Origin: Jackrogersella multiformis | Taxonomy: Eukaryota; Ascomycota; Sordariomycetes; Xylariales; Hypoxylaceae | Direction of reading: 5' to 3' | Assembly (NCBI GenBank): GCA_902806575.1 | Contig: CADCXD010000011.1 | Location: 1,984,001 to 2,048,000, forward strand | DNA length: 64,000 bases | Shown: positions 34,525 through 46,419 of the stretch, one piece after another | Layout: each line of letters opens with the position of its first letter | How positions within the stretch are numbered: position 1 is the first letter of the stretch | Made by a program: the position numbers and the translations under genes | The notes under the pieces: generated by a model | Seen by the model: the letters and a program-made list of their open reading frames with translations, nothing else | Databases searched by the model: none | Told to the model about the DNA's origin: nothing

Positions 34525-37500
34525 GATAGGCCGGCAGGAGATGAAAAAAGGAGATGAGGATGCGAGTGGGGGTGAAGAAGCAGGGGCAAGTTGTAAAACG
34601 CTTGTAGCAATACTCGGTTTCACCGGCACAGGGCTCTTTGGTTTACTCATTCGCCATTTTTTTTCTGGTGGGGATAAGGGACGGGTTTCATATTTTGGGC
34701 AGATATCTACGCCGACATGTTTTTGGTCGTTAGACATAGGGAAAAAGGGGAGCTTGGGATTTTTTTTATTTTTATTTTTTGGCTACGCGGGCAAGTCGGC
34801 CTGGCTGGACCGGGACGGTCTGCCCTGCTTGATCGGGGATGAATATCTATCTATCTACGATTTCGAGAAATCTTAACGAGATACGACGTTTGGATTGGTG
34901 TATCTAGGGGCTTTGGGGATTTGGCAGATTAATGATGGGAGTTAGCTACCTAGGTAGGTTAGGTAGGTAGCTTGACGGACGGGTTTGGGTGCGTTGGGCG
35001 AATAGGTACATATGAGTCTGCCATTGGCTCTCTAATGTCACGGCTGAATATCATGGGTTGTTTTGTTCGTCTTGGTTCTGCGTTTCCTATGTTGTCCGAG
35101 AGTGTGTTCTGTTGTTCAGTCTAATGACCTTCTGCCTTGACATAATAAAGGGTGCGGGGTGTATTTTGCATGGTACTGTTTTCTGTCTGGGGTGTTCGCC
35201 GAAATTCAGCTACATATGTATAACTCAAGGCGGATTAGCTAACACGATGAGACATTGGATGTATCCGAAATCAAAGAGCCTTCGAGGTTCTGCACGGCTA
35301 TTATCATCTCGATCTACCGTAACGGATTCTGGCTCTTCGCATACGACCATAAGACGCAAGGTTAGAAGCTGATATGATTCAGTAAACGAATCCAGCAATT
35401 TCGAAGCCTTCCCTACGAAAAAGTAGTCTATTGTCAACACTTCACCACTTTTTGAGAAAATGAGAGAGTTGATGTTCTAACTTAGGCCAAGCCTTGGCAA
35501 ATCTTCGAGATTCCATCCTACTTTGAAATCCATATCATGATGAAAGATTTTCCAAAGTGCTAGGTAGGTAAACAACCTCCTTCTGGTTTTGGCTGCTCTC
35601 TCCCTCGGTTCGTTTCTCTGCGCCTTATTCCATGCTGGGAGGCAGGTAGATCAAAGCAACCCTCGTACGGTAGCTACCTATTTCAGATACTGAAGCATAA
35701 CACTCTGAGCTGACTAACGCCGATTTATAAATATTCTTACAGGCCAGCTCGTAATAAGCAACGGGTGTGATCAGACAAGATGGAAGTCCAGGACCTCACG
35801 CAAATTTCCTCGATTCCAACCTTGGAATCGATTAGATGGTACGCAAATACTTGGTGGATCATGGCAACGGGTCTGAACCGCCAAAACACATACTGTGGGA
35901 CTGGGAGCGAATGCATCAGTGCCTAGCCCTAAGGCTATTCAAATCAACTGCAGCTCTACCATAGCTCTGCTATTATATAATAGTTTATTTTAAGAGTCCC
36001 GATACCGCTTGATTAGTAGTCGGATCGGTAATGACCAGCGAATTCCCATTTTGGTATCCATTGGACGTATCTAATTCGTTGGTCGAATATCCCAGGTTTT
36101 CTTCTTTTGAATTTGTTTTTAAGAAAACCTTTTAGTTCCTGTGCCTACCTACACCTTCTAGCAAGGTGAAACCCTAAAAAAAGCAAGAAGGGATAAAAAT
36201 GTTAACGATCCCCCAGATTAAAATGAGGCTGGTGGCTTTTCGATAACAATCGTAGAAGGGAACGTAGAAGGGAACCCGCTTAAAAGCTGAACTGTGTGCC
36301 TAGGTCTCGAAATGCCCAGATCTACAAGTTACTCATAACTAATAGTTCAGCGCTGGTTGAGTAACAGATAGGTAGGGCCGGGGTAGAAGCCCATTGGCAC
36401 TCGTGATGGGAGCGCCTTTTCCATGCTCTTGAGCTGCAACACTCCTTTTTGGCATATGGCATTAGGAATGGCTTGTGCCACGAAGTATCAATTCTCGATA
36501 GGGTCATTGTAGCATTTGGTCGACCACTACTGGCCAAAAACACAGCATGCGGCGTTACATGGAGTGTCAAGAAAACCACAGTAAGGCTCATTTGTAGGAT
36601 AACGTCGGGCCTGTGTCAAAACACGGCAGCTATTACAACTATATCTACTAGCCAGCCTTCTTGCCACTACGTGCGGCATTGCATCCCATGAAAACTCCTG
36701 GGGGGCCGATGTAGTCTTGGCTTCGTTTATTCGTGCCCAGGAGCACATTGTGGTAACATCGCCACTTAGCCTAGCACTTAGTACCACGTTTTCTGTGAAT
36801 ATTCAAGTAACAGCTATTGTTCTACAACATCGAAAGATTGCCATAGAGCTTGTAGTATGTGTCAGTATCATATTGAAGATGTTGAGAACCTCGTTACACT
36901 GCCGACATGAGCATCTCTCATAGGCCAAAATGAAGCTCAGACACGAAAGAGGGAGGCACACGGTCACTTCTCTTCGCCTCGCACTTATGGTAAAGTTGAA
37001 TAGCTTCCATATCGTCAGTTAATACGTCAACGCGAAACATCCGATATGGCAGCCAGCCGTATTAGAAGGTCTTACTGAACATAATCTTTCATCGCGCCAG
37101 TAGACATCCTCATGTGATATCTCTTTAATACTAGCTAGGTATGGAGATGATAGACAATCCTTAGGTTAACTGAGATATATTGATAGGCGTATGTATCGAG
37201 TTGCAGTCGCAGCCTAATTCGGTGATTGACTGGTAGAAGGCTTTATCTGCGAGGTTGCCTCTATACAACTCTGGAGGCTGAAGCTGCATGTTATCAAGTG
37301 TTATAAGACAAGATGAGCTGCGGGACATGTGAAACTGTGGCTGAAGAGTGTATAGTATCGGCGTAAGTATACCTCGCTAAGGTAGGTACCTAGGTAGGTA
37401 ATCTGATGATTCATATACTTCAGGGGTGCGCACCGATCGTATCTCCTCGAAACTGAAAAGTATGAAGTGTGCTTAAGCTCGACGTGCCGCGATTACGCAT

Positions 37501-37729
37501 CACGCATACAAGACTTTAGCATACAAGACCTAGTCTAGCCGGGAGGACTAGAGTAGGTATCCATCTACCCAGGTAGGTAGGCATTCTGGAGATCAACACT
37601 TATCTCGGTAATGCTCCTCCACTTCTCAGTTCTGGGATTAACTAGCTGCATCTTCTTATGCGCAGAAATCACATGAGTGGGAGCTAGCTTGTCCAGTTGC
37701 GAGTAGAGATTAGAAATCCTGCACGTCGT
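34525..37729. other. Gene-poor convergent intergenic region
   Basis: About 3.2 kb between the PhoD stop and the small minus-strand gene. CCTAGGT-family repeats at 34945-34972, 37379-37402 and 37570-37581. 36300-36920 has overlapping unrecognised ORFs on both strands that could be a decayed gene, but I cannot identify it. No RNA gene seen. Confidence 0.4.
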
Positions 37730-38062
37730 TCACGTCGGGCCGCCGTTGCGTCTGCGACGTTCCAGAACGGCGGGGTCCACGAACGGCTGAGCCGTGGCCG
37801 CGGACGAGATCTCGACGGGATCCTCTGGGAAAGAATGACGTCAAAAATACGAGTTTGGTTTAAGCATGGTTAATCATGCTGATCATAGATAGGCATACGT
37901 ACGGGTCCCTTGTCTCTCAGTCGGATGCCTCACCGTGACCTCGTTGATCGACGCCGGGGAGACAGTATAAGATTTGGTCGAGGGCTGCTTAGATGGCGGC
38001 CGTAGTTTGCCTTTGATTAGTTCTCGACGCCCCTGACGAGGCTGGTTCTGTTGATCGGACAT
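37730..38062 (-). CDS. Small two-exon hypothetical protein (84 aa)
   Basis: Exon 1 is 38062-37903 and exon 2 is 37824-37730, around a 78-nt intron (GTACGT..TTCCCAG). The product begins MSDQQNQPRQGRRELIKGK, continues with SYTVSPASINEVTVRHP, and ends AQPFVDPAVLERRRRNGGPT. It is basic, hydrophilic and without Cys, signal peptide or membrane helix. Good splice consensus and a continuous protein-like sequence on both sides of the join argue for a real gene. An acceptor 2 nt downstream would give a different, arginine-rich tail. Function unknown. Confidence 0.55.
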
Positions 38063-39913
38063 CACTTAAGAGCACCGGACCAGGTACCTAGGTAGGCAAT
38101 GCCTTTTTATAGGTACCTCTAGGTAGGTATGTTACTTAAAAAGAAGAATGGGAATATAGGTAGGACCTTGGCTATGATTCTGAAGCGGGTTGTTTGATAT
38201 GCAGGTCTTAGGTGATAGGCTGGGAAAATAATGGGAAAATAATGAGGTGGTAGGGAAAATTAGTGTATATGTACTATGTATGTATGTAGGTGCAAAGTGG
38301 TTTGCAGTTTCCAGTCGGAGCCCTTGTCGAATTTGGTTGGTGCCCTGGGGTCCTGGTGTGCAGCACGAGAATTGGAACCTTTAAAGGACGGGCTGCTTAT
38401 ACTTCGGCAATAAGACTTGTACGCTATGACCTCTAAGTGGCTTGACTATAATGTTTTAGTGCGTCCATGGATGTAGGGCAGAACTGGGAAAGCTTGGACA
38501 AGATGGTCCCTCTTTTCGGTTACACAGGAACCGTCAATAAGATAAATACACTACCTAGGTACAGGTAGGTACTTAAGTATCTGTGGTAAGAGCAATTGAG
38601 AACGATTGAGAACAATTCGATTATTCAATACCTTCAATACCCCGATATTATGACTCAATTATAAAGAATCTATATTCTGTTCAATCTTCAGAAGCAAGGG
38701 ATACATTTTTTCAGATCAATTGAAACATTTCAATAATCTGCGAGGTGAATATACCTACCTAAGGTACCTAATGCTGTCCCCTTAGTTGTCAGGGATCCTA
38801 TTTGAAGAAAACAAATTGGGGTACTAGCACCTGACCACTTTGACCGGGATGACCTTCCAGATCCAGTATTCCGTTAGCCAAGAAGGGTAAAGTGCAACTT
38901 AGTTACCCCTCATTTCTACTCGTCCTTGGAAGGCGTTCAAGGAGGTCCTACCATAGCATGCAGTTGCATGCAGTTGACGACGTGAGATGGAGGCAGCTTC
39001 GCACAATGAACAACTCATTCTCCCATTAGAATAAAAATGATTTGTCCTTCAGAGGGGAGCTCCTCTTGCTCTTCGTGGTTAGGTAATCTGGCTAGGTAGG
39101 TACCTGGGGCCTACCTTGCCTGTTGACCCCCCCCTACCTGACCCTACCTGACCCTACGTGCATTCCCAATTCTTACGCCCTTTGCTCTTTGAAAAAATTG
39201 AATTCAATCCCATGATTCCCTTTGGTCAATTGGGGGGGCCTTCCCATGTCCAAGGTTTGTCCAAGGTTAAAGATTTTTTTTTAAAGCTCCGGGGTAATTG
39301 CTGACTCTTATAAGTCATTGAACGAATTGAGTCAAATCATAACCATAATTTATTTTATTTTCCTTCCCTACCTGAACTGATTGATTATTCTTTCCTTACA
39401 GTACCTACCTTGGTATTTACACCTACATAGTTGGAAAGTGCCTTTACCAATTACCAATTGATATAGCCTGGTGATCCACTTTCCCACGCGTTTCCCACCA
39501 CCGTGGACCCCGCGCTGCCCGGGTTAGCACGTTAGCGGCAAAAAACAAATTTTCCATTGAGAAGAGGAAGGAACAAAGGCCAAAGCACCGAGCCACGTCT
39601 CTCCCACCAAATTATTCCTTAACTCATCCTATCCTGTCCTATCCCATCCTATCCCATCCTATCCTTCCCTTATCGCCGCCTATTAGCTCAGACACCCCTC
39701 CTCCAATTATTCAATTCCGTGATCGGTCTCAGACCTCAACGCAAGACCACACACGCAAGACCAAGGAAAATAAACAGCTGAGCAAAGCGAATCTCAGCCT
39801 CGGCCGGTATAGCGGCGCGGAGCTCTACGGAGTGAAGTATTTACCTCAATCCCACGGCTCGTCACATCTGTCATCTTAGATCCGCTTGATATAATTTGTC
39901 AATTGACGGGTGC
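38063..39913. promoter_or_regulatory. Divergent intergenic region upstream of the Zn2Cys6 gene
   Basis: About 1.85 kb. CCTAGGT-family copies lie at 38080-38092, 38110-38128, 38552-38570, 38755-38768 and 39090-39104. A pyrimidine-rich 5-mer array (CCTAT/CCCAT) lies at 39625-39669. It holds the promoters of two divergent genes; no ORF recognised. Confidence 0.4.
39625..39669. repeat. CCTAT/CCCAT pyrimidine tandem array
   Basis: About 45 bp of repeated CATCCTATCC-type units, roughly 245 bp upstream of the transcription-factor start codon. Strand asymmetry (nearly no G on the plus strand) is typical of fungal core promoters and 5' UTRs. Confidence 0.7.
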
Positions 39914-42397
39914 ATGGATGGTCACACGGTTGTCGGCGCCGTTTCGGCACCGTCCACAAGCCCAACCAGCCCTGTGAGCATCCATCGCCATGGCTCCATG
40001 AAGCGAAAGCGCAGCGAAGGGGGTATGGGAGTCGATAGTAGTCCGGGAAGCGCTATCGGCGACGATGACCACTCTCTAGCAGAGCCGGAAAAGAAGAGAC
40101 AGCCCGGCGTGAAGCGGTACGTCAAACACAAACAGACACATAAATTCATCCAGACACATTATCAGACACATAATATCAAAAAACAATATCGAAAAAAATA
40201 TTAAAAAATCAAACCCCCATAATCACCCCGTTCTACTCATATTATCTTAGCTACTTACCTAGATATATGCATAGTCATCATCATAACTTACCTCATAATC
40301 TTATATATCCCATGTAAATACCCAGCTAATGATATCTCGATAGTGCGTGTAACGAATGCAGACAACAAAAATTGAGGTGCGATGTTGTTCAAGAACCGTT
40401 CCAGAGTTGTTCGAGGTGTAATCGTCTAAAGCTCGAGTGCAAGATCGAGTCCAATTTCAAGCGCATCGGCAAGAGGTCAAAACATGCCGAGATGGAAAAG
40501 GAGATCGACCGGTTACGACGTAAGATAGCACAAGCCAAGACGCAAGGCTTCGTAATCGACGACGATGAAGAAATGCAATCTCAATTGCAATCCCCCGTCG
40601 CAAATAGTGCGTACTCGCATACCCGAAATCCTTCGCTTATGGGGTCCGATGAGGCTGTCACTTCCCTTCTGACTCTCAAGCGAGGAGGGTCGTATAGCTT
40701 GGCCGCAACCCATTATGCCTATGAGCTTGAGACAGTGCGGCTGACCGAGCAGGATGTCCATGGCCTATTCCAGGAATTCTTCTCATGCTACCACCCCTTT
40801 CTCCCTTTCTTGAACGAGCATCAGTCACCTGACCTTTACTATCAACAACACGCCCTACTCTTTTGGACAATCATTGCCATCGCCTCCCGGCGCTACCATC
40901 CTAAGCCCAGTATTTTGCACGAGCTGTCGAGCGGGCCCCTGAATCGATTGCTCTGGGGTACTGTAGGCGACGTACCCAATAGCTACTTCGTCGTCAAGGC
41001 CCTTTGCTTATTATGTACTTGGCCGCTGCCGACAAGCACCACCACGGCGGACCCGACTCATATATTATGCGGTGTGATGATGAAGGCCGCCACAGGTATC
41101 GGTTTGCATCGGCCGAATCATACGCAGGATTTTTCTCGCGTTTCCGTCGAGCTCAACAAGGACCAGCTTCATGACCGGGTAACCACTTGGGCCGTTTGCA
41201 ACATCGTTGCTCAGACGATCGGGACAGGCTACGGCCAACCCGCCACAACGCTCTATGACTGGACCTTGGCTATCCGCCCTGGCGAAGAGGGCCCTTTTAC
41301 GCTATCCCCCGAACTCGAGGCTAGGTTAAGGATAGAGAGGTTTTGTGATAAGGTCTCAAAAGAAATGTATAGTAACGCAAGCGACCCCAGGGGTGTGGCC
41401 GGCGACGAGCATAGAGCAATGCTGATGAGGGTGTACCGTCGAGACTTCCAAGAATTGCAAGCATCGATTCTATCCGAGCGTCTATCGCCCATCGTGGAGA
41501 TTCACCTAACAGCTGCTAATGTCCACCTTCGCCTCGCCGGATTCTTTGACTCGAGCAGCACTCCCGGTTACATGGACGATCTCATGGGCCTATGGCGAGC
41601 TATCACAAGCTTTCTAGATTTGCTATTCCTAGATTCGAACCAGCACATCTTGTTATACGCTACTAATTACATCCAGCAGATGCTCGTCGCCGCTGGGTTT
41701 GCTTTGTTGAAGCTGATGAGGTCGTTCTTCGCTAAGACGATAGAGTTCGAGAGAGGGCGCACATTATTCCATAAGACCATACAGGCAATACGCTCAACAA
41801 GTGTGTTAGACAATGATCTGCAATGGCGGTTAGCGGAGCTCATGGTTCAGATGTGGAACGGCGCACGAATCGACAACAAGAATAATACTTCATTTCACGA
41901 TGATAGCTCGGTTCTCATTGATGATAGCCTACAGCTAAAGGTACGATGCCGGCATAGCATGAGCCTCGTATTCGACTCTATTTGGCGCTGGAGGGAAGAG
42001 TACCAGGCCCAAGGACGTGGCACACTTGATGGTAAGTCCTTTTTTCCCTTCTGTCCGTATATACCACGTTCGCGTGGTTTGCAGGACTTACTAATTTCGA
42101 GTAGCTCTCAAGCATCCAACTAACCCAGACTCAGGTAATGAGTCTTCAGCGTCTTCCACCCACATGGATAGTACCCTCTTGCCTCATAATAATCTAGCGA
42201 ATCTAACGTCAATAACGACGACTAATGGCGGGATAACACCGACGGCAAGCCATGGCCTGAATGCTGGCGCGAATAGCATGATTGGGATAGGCTATGGCAG
42301 CGATGCGAACTACGACTTCTTCGACCCTCAACACTGGATGCTTGACGGTTTATTAGATTTTAACTACACATATGCCCAGCCTCTGGAGGGCATGTAG
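39914..42397 (+). CDS. Zn2Cys6 fungal transcription factor (Leu3/War1-like)
   Basis: Three exons, 39914-40116, 40344-42031 and 42105-42397, give 727 aa. Introns are 227 nt (GTACGT..GATAG) and 73 nt (GTAAGT..TTACTAAT..GAGTAG). The zinc cluster is split by intron 1 just before its first Cys: Cys70, 73, 80, 90, 93, 100 (CX2CX6CX9CX2CX6C). It is followed by basic GKRSKHAEMEKE and a short coiled coil for dimerisation. The N-terminus has nuclear basic motifs (KRKR, KKRQPGVKR). The middle homology region reads FQEFFSCYHPFLPFLNEH and LFWTIIAIASRRY, like the Leu3/War1 group, then GVMMKAATGIGLHRPN. The C-terminal exon is Asn/Thr/Gly-rich and ends DFFDPQHWMLDGLLDFNYTY, a plausible acidic-hydrophobic activation segment. 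A nuclear DNA-binding regulator; target genes unknown. Confidence 0.9.
40133..40171 (+). repeat. CAGACACAT repeats in intron 1
   Basis: The 9-mer CAGACACAT occurs at 40133, 40151 and 40163, all within the unusually long first intron of the transcription-factor gene. The meaning is unknown; it may be a chance microsatellite or a regulatory site cluster. Confidence 0.5.
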
Positions 42398-44206
42398 GGA
42401 CCGTTTCCCAGACTTCAATTTGGCAGCAGGAATATCTAGACACTAACAGCACCGATAATTACCATGAAATGCTAGAATTCGAAAATGCCGGTTCAATACT
42501 ACAGATGACTTCTATATAATTGTAAGGGCACGAGGGGATGAGGATAGGGTTAAGCGAGACATCTGGGACATGACTTGCGCGAGGGATAGACGCTAAAGAT
42601 TGTGATTTTCACCTGCCATCGGGAGCAGGTTCAATTACGTTCGACGCTGGAGTTGGCGCTTCAGTATAGATTGATGATTAAGGAGACATGACCAGGAAGG
42701 AGTGGCCTAATACCCCTTTGCATTGAGCGGTGGTATTGCGAAAAGGGGGGCGGCGGGCGTCTATACCAGGTGCGACTAGGGGGATTATAACGCGGGTTTG
42801 CTTACATGTGATATAGCTGTATATCTTGGTCAATCGGTGGTCTATTCGTCTTGTAGTCAGCATTGCTGGAGTAAGGCACGAAATTGAAAATTGTTTTACA
42901 TCTTGAGCTGAGTCTTACAGAGGATGATGGCTGTCGAAACCCCAACCTCTCAGAATCCAGTCTTACGCGCCGTGAGATACGTTGAGGTCAAGGCTTAACG
43001 TTCTTATATGCGGTTAGGCGGATCCTACGATATCCCTGGATACCTTGCTTGAGAACGAATCCAACGAGGCTATAGCTGGAAGGTTGAGGTGCTCAGCGGC
43101 GTGGGCCCCGGGCCGAGCACCACGAGTCATGATGCCATGTGATTTAACTTAGGCGCACGTAATATTCGCTACCAAGGACGCAAAAATTCCGATTCTTTAT
43201 GATTAAGTACCGGCCAAGGCATGCTGTCGGGTGACACTGTACTGGCTCCGACCATGTTTGACAGCGAACCAAGCTGTGATATCGACAACATGCTCCAGAA
43301 ATAGCATCAAGAACCATTTCAGCTCGGCACCTTCCACGCCCGTCAACCGACCCAGCACACCACCTCGACATCCTTGGCCCGGGATCGTCAGAGTTCTCCA
43401 TGGGCTTCTTGGTTCGCGGCGTGGCAACTCAGCGCCCGGCAGCGACGCGACGTAGTACCTAACAACAACGACCATTGCAGCATTGGCCTGCCTGCCCGAA
43501 GCGGAATCCGTGGTGGTGGGATGGTCCCCTCAGGTAGATAGACAGCCGTGTTTCAGACCTGCACATGGCTGGCCCGGATTGCTACCTACGTTACGTTACG
43601 TTTTATGACCTATCTTACGTACGTAAGTCGCGTGGCATTATGGGAGCTGCAAGCCGGCGGCGCTGTCGAGGACTTGGGCGCTCCTTCTCCGTCGATGTCT
43701 GGTTCGCTAATAATTGCTGCGTAACAACCTCGCAATATGCCGGTGCTCTTTTCGAAAAAAATTTTGGCATGGAGGGTAAGGGGTAAAAAAAAAGGGGGGG
43801 GGGAGGGTTGGTATGTTGTTGGCTCGTGGTAAAAAGCTTTTTTTTTCTCTACCGCCCGTTTTAGCGTAGATACGATGTATAGCTACGAACACATAACTCA
43901 ATCTCTCTCCAGGTCTCAGAGCTGACTTGCAGTGACTGCTGTTGCTGACGTGATACGATGCAATGTACGCTCTCCGATCTACTATACCCAAGGGGCACGA
44001 CAGAAGGATCGGGGAAGTCACATAGAAGAAGGTCGATGATCACCTCGATTTTCGCCCCCAAAACGTGGTTTGACAGCCCCGCGAACGGAAACAACCATTG
44101 CCGCCGTGTTGGTCGACATCTCCCGCGATCCCCAGGGCTCGATGGGCGTAGGGCTACGGGTGGAGAGTAGATCTAGCCTTCGTCGCCTCGGATCTTAGGT
44201 ACTGTC
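42398..44206. other. Gene-free left flank of the AT-rich element
   Basis: About 1.8 kb of normal composition. Short ORFs on both strands (for example 43203-43475) have no recognisable motif. An A9-G10 run lies at 43785-43803, with T runs near 43838. No gene supported. Confidence 0.4.
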
Positions 44207-44366
44207 TGTGACGTCATGCGTAACGTAAACCTTTAAGGTTTACGTTAAAGGAATATAATATAAATAATTTAATTTACGTATAGGAAATATCTTTTTTTTA
44301 AAAGAGAAAAAAATAATACGATTAATTTATTTAATTTATTTTTTTATTAAATTTAAATTTATATTA
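44207..44366 (+). repeat. Left terminal direct repeat (LTR-like) of outer element
   Basis: Starts TGTGACG. Contains the perfect 25-bp palindrome at 44222-44246 (AACGTAAACCTT, T, AAGGTTTACGTT). The shared core AATTTAATTTACGTATA is followed by AAATATCTT and a T-rich/A-rich tract; the end is placed where similarity to the right copy fades. Confidence 0.7.
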
Positions 44367-46238
44367 TAAATATTTAAAATATTTTTATTAAATTTATTTA
44401 TAAATATTATAATTATTTTTATAATTTAAACGTTAAAAGATTATTATTTTTTATTTTTAAAAAACGATATTAAAAACGTTTTTTTTAAATAACGATATTT
44501 TTAATTAATTTTATTAAAAAAATTAAATTAAATAACGTATTATTTTTAAACTTTTAATTTTCGTCGTTATTAATAACGAATATAAAATTAATAAAAATTT
44601 TTTATTATCGGTTAATATTTTTTTTCGTTTATAAAACGTTTATCGTTAATAAAAAATTATATTTAATAAATAAATTAAAATTATATTTTAATAATTTATT
44701 ATTAAAATTTATTATAAATTTATTATTTTTATTAAATAACGTTTACGATATATATTATTATATTATTTTAATAACGTTTATTATTATAATTTATAATAAA
44801 TATAATATTAATTAATTATATAAATTAATATAAAACGTTTAAAACGATATCGTTAAATTATTTTATTTATTTAATAACGATTATAATATAAAATTAACGA
44901 CGTAAATTTAAAATAATTTTAACCGAAAAAACGATTATAAAAATATAATTATTTTTTTTTATAATAAAAAAAATTAAAATATTAAATTAACGTTAAATAC
45001 GTTTAAATTATTACGACATTTAATATAATTAAAACGTTAAAATAAAATTTAAACGTTAACGTTATAAGCGATATTATAACCGACGTAAATATAATTTTTA
45101 TTTTATTTAAAATAAATTTTTTTTTCTTAATAATACGTTAAATATTTTCGGTAATAATATTAATGAAAATATTATAACCGGTTATTTAAAACGCGGTATA
45201 ATACGTGTCGTAATTATCGAAAATATCGATAATTTCTTTAAATTTATAATATTATTAATAATAACTTTTTTAACGATTAATAATATTAAGTTATTAATTT
45301 ATTTTTATAATTTAATAAAAATTAAATATATTAAATTAATTATATCGAAATATAAATAATTAATAAATAAAGTTTTAAAAATTACCGTAAATAATATTAA
45401 TATAAAAATAATAATAATAATTAATAATTAAATAATTAAAATATATAATTAAAATAAATATAAAATAAAAACCCGAAACGATAATTAAATATAAATACGA
45501 GATAATTTTTTTAATAATAAATTAAAACTTAAGCTTTTTTTTATAATAATATAAAAACGTTAATTATAAAATATATAAATTTAATCGATTTTTTTATTTA
45601 CCGAAAAAAATAAAATATTTTATTAAAAAATATAAACGACGTTAATTTTTTTAATTTATTATTTATTATTTTTAAAAATAAAATAAAATTAAATTTAAAG
45701 TTATAAAAATAAACTTTTATTAATTAATTTTAAAAAAATAAAAACGAAACGTTATATTAAACGAATAATTTAAAATATTTTTTTAATATAAAAAGCAAAA
45801 TAAATTTACACGATTACGTGAACCGTAAAATTTAATTATATAACGAAATTAAAAATTATAATAAAAACGTATAAATTAAATAAATAATGTTTAATTTTAA
45901 TCTTTAATTAATTTAATTTATTATTTTTAAATTATAATTAATATTAATATTAATTAAATATTTTATAAAAATAAAATATAAATAAATAAACGAAAAATAA
46001 AAATAAAATAAAAACTAATTACGTAATTAAAAAAAACCTTAAAAATTATAAAAAACGTATTATTTTAATATAAAAATTTTAATATATTTATCGATATTAT
46101 TAAATAATTAAAAAAATAATATAAAAAGCCGAAACTTATTTTTAATATTAAAAAACGTAAGTTAATAAAAAATATTATAATAAAATAAATTACCGTTATA
46201 ATAATAAAAAAACGATAAATTTATTATAAATATTATTA

Positions 46239-46419
46239 ATTATTATATCGTATATTATATATTAATAAATTAAAATAAAAGTTTTAAAATAATTATTATT
46301 TTTAAGAATAAAAATAAAGTTAATATCGCGAAATAAAATTAATAAATATAAAATATAAACCACTTTTAACGTACGGGTTATTACTTTAAATATAAATTAT
46401 ATAATTATGGTTTTTTATA
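46239..46419 (-). repeat. LTR of inner gypsy element (3' LTR)
   Basis: Pairs with 54707-54864. Carries an extra ~19 nt after the identical 74-nt block (ATCGCGAAATAAAATTAAT) and several C/T and G/A differences. The exact outer boundary is uncertain by about 10 nt because of a small indel. Confidence 0.7.

Noticed and set aside
34451..34876. Plus-strand ORF overlapping the 3' end of the PhoD gene
   Set aside because: It overlaps the low-complexity C-terminus out of frame and has no recognisable family. A hydrophobic patch alone is not enough.
36322..36923. Possible gene or relic on either strand
   Set aside because: Overlapping ORFs on both strands are short, lack motifs and cannot be joined by good splice sites.
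43144..43475. Opposite-strand ORFs of 75-90 aa before the element
   Set aside because: Both strands are open by chance in a GC-moderate stretch, with no motif and no preferred frame.
43785..43810. G-quadruplex at the A9-G10 run
   Set aside because: A single long G run with one GGG follow-up does not meet the four-tract pattern on its own.
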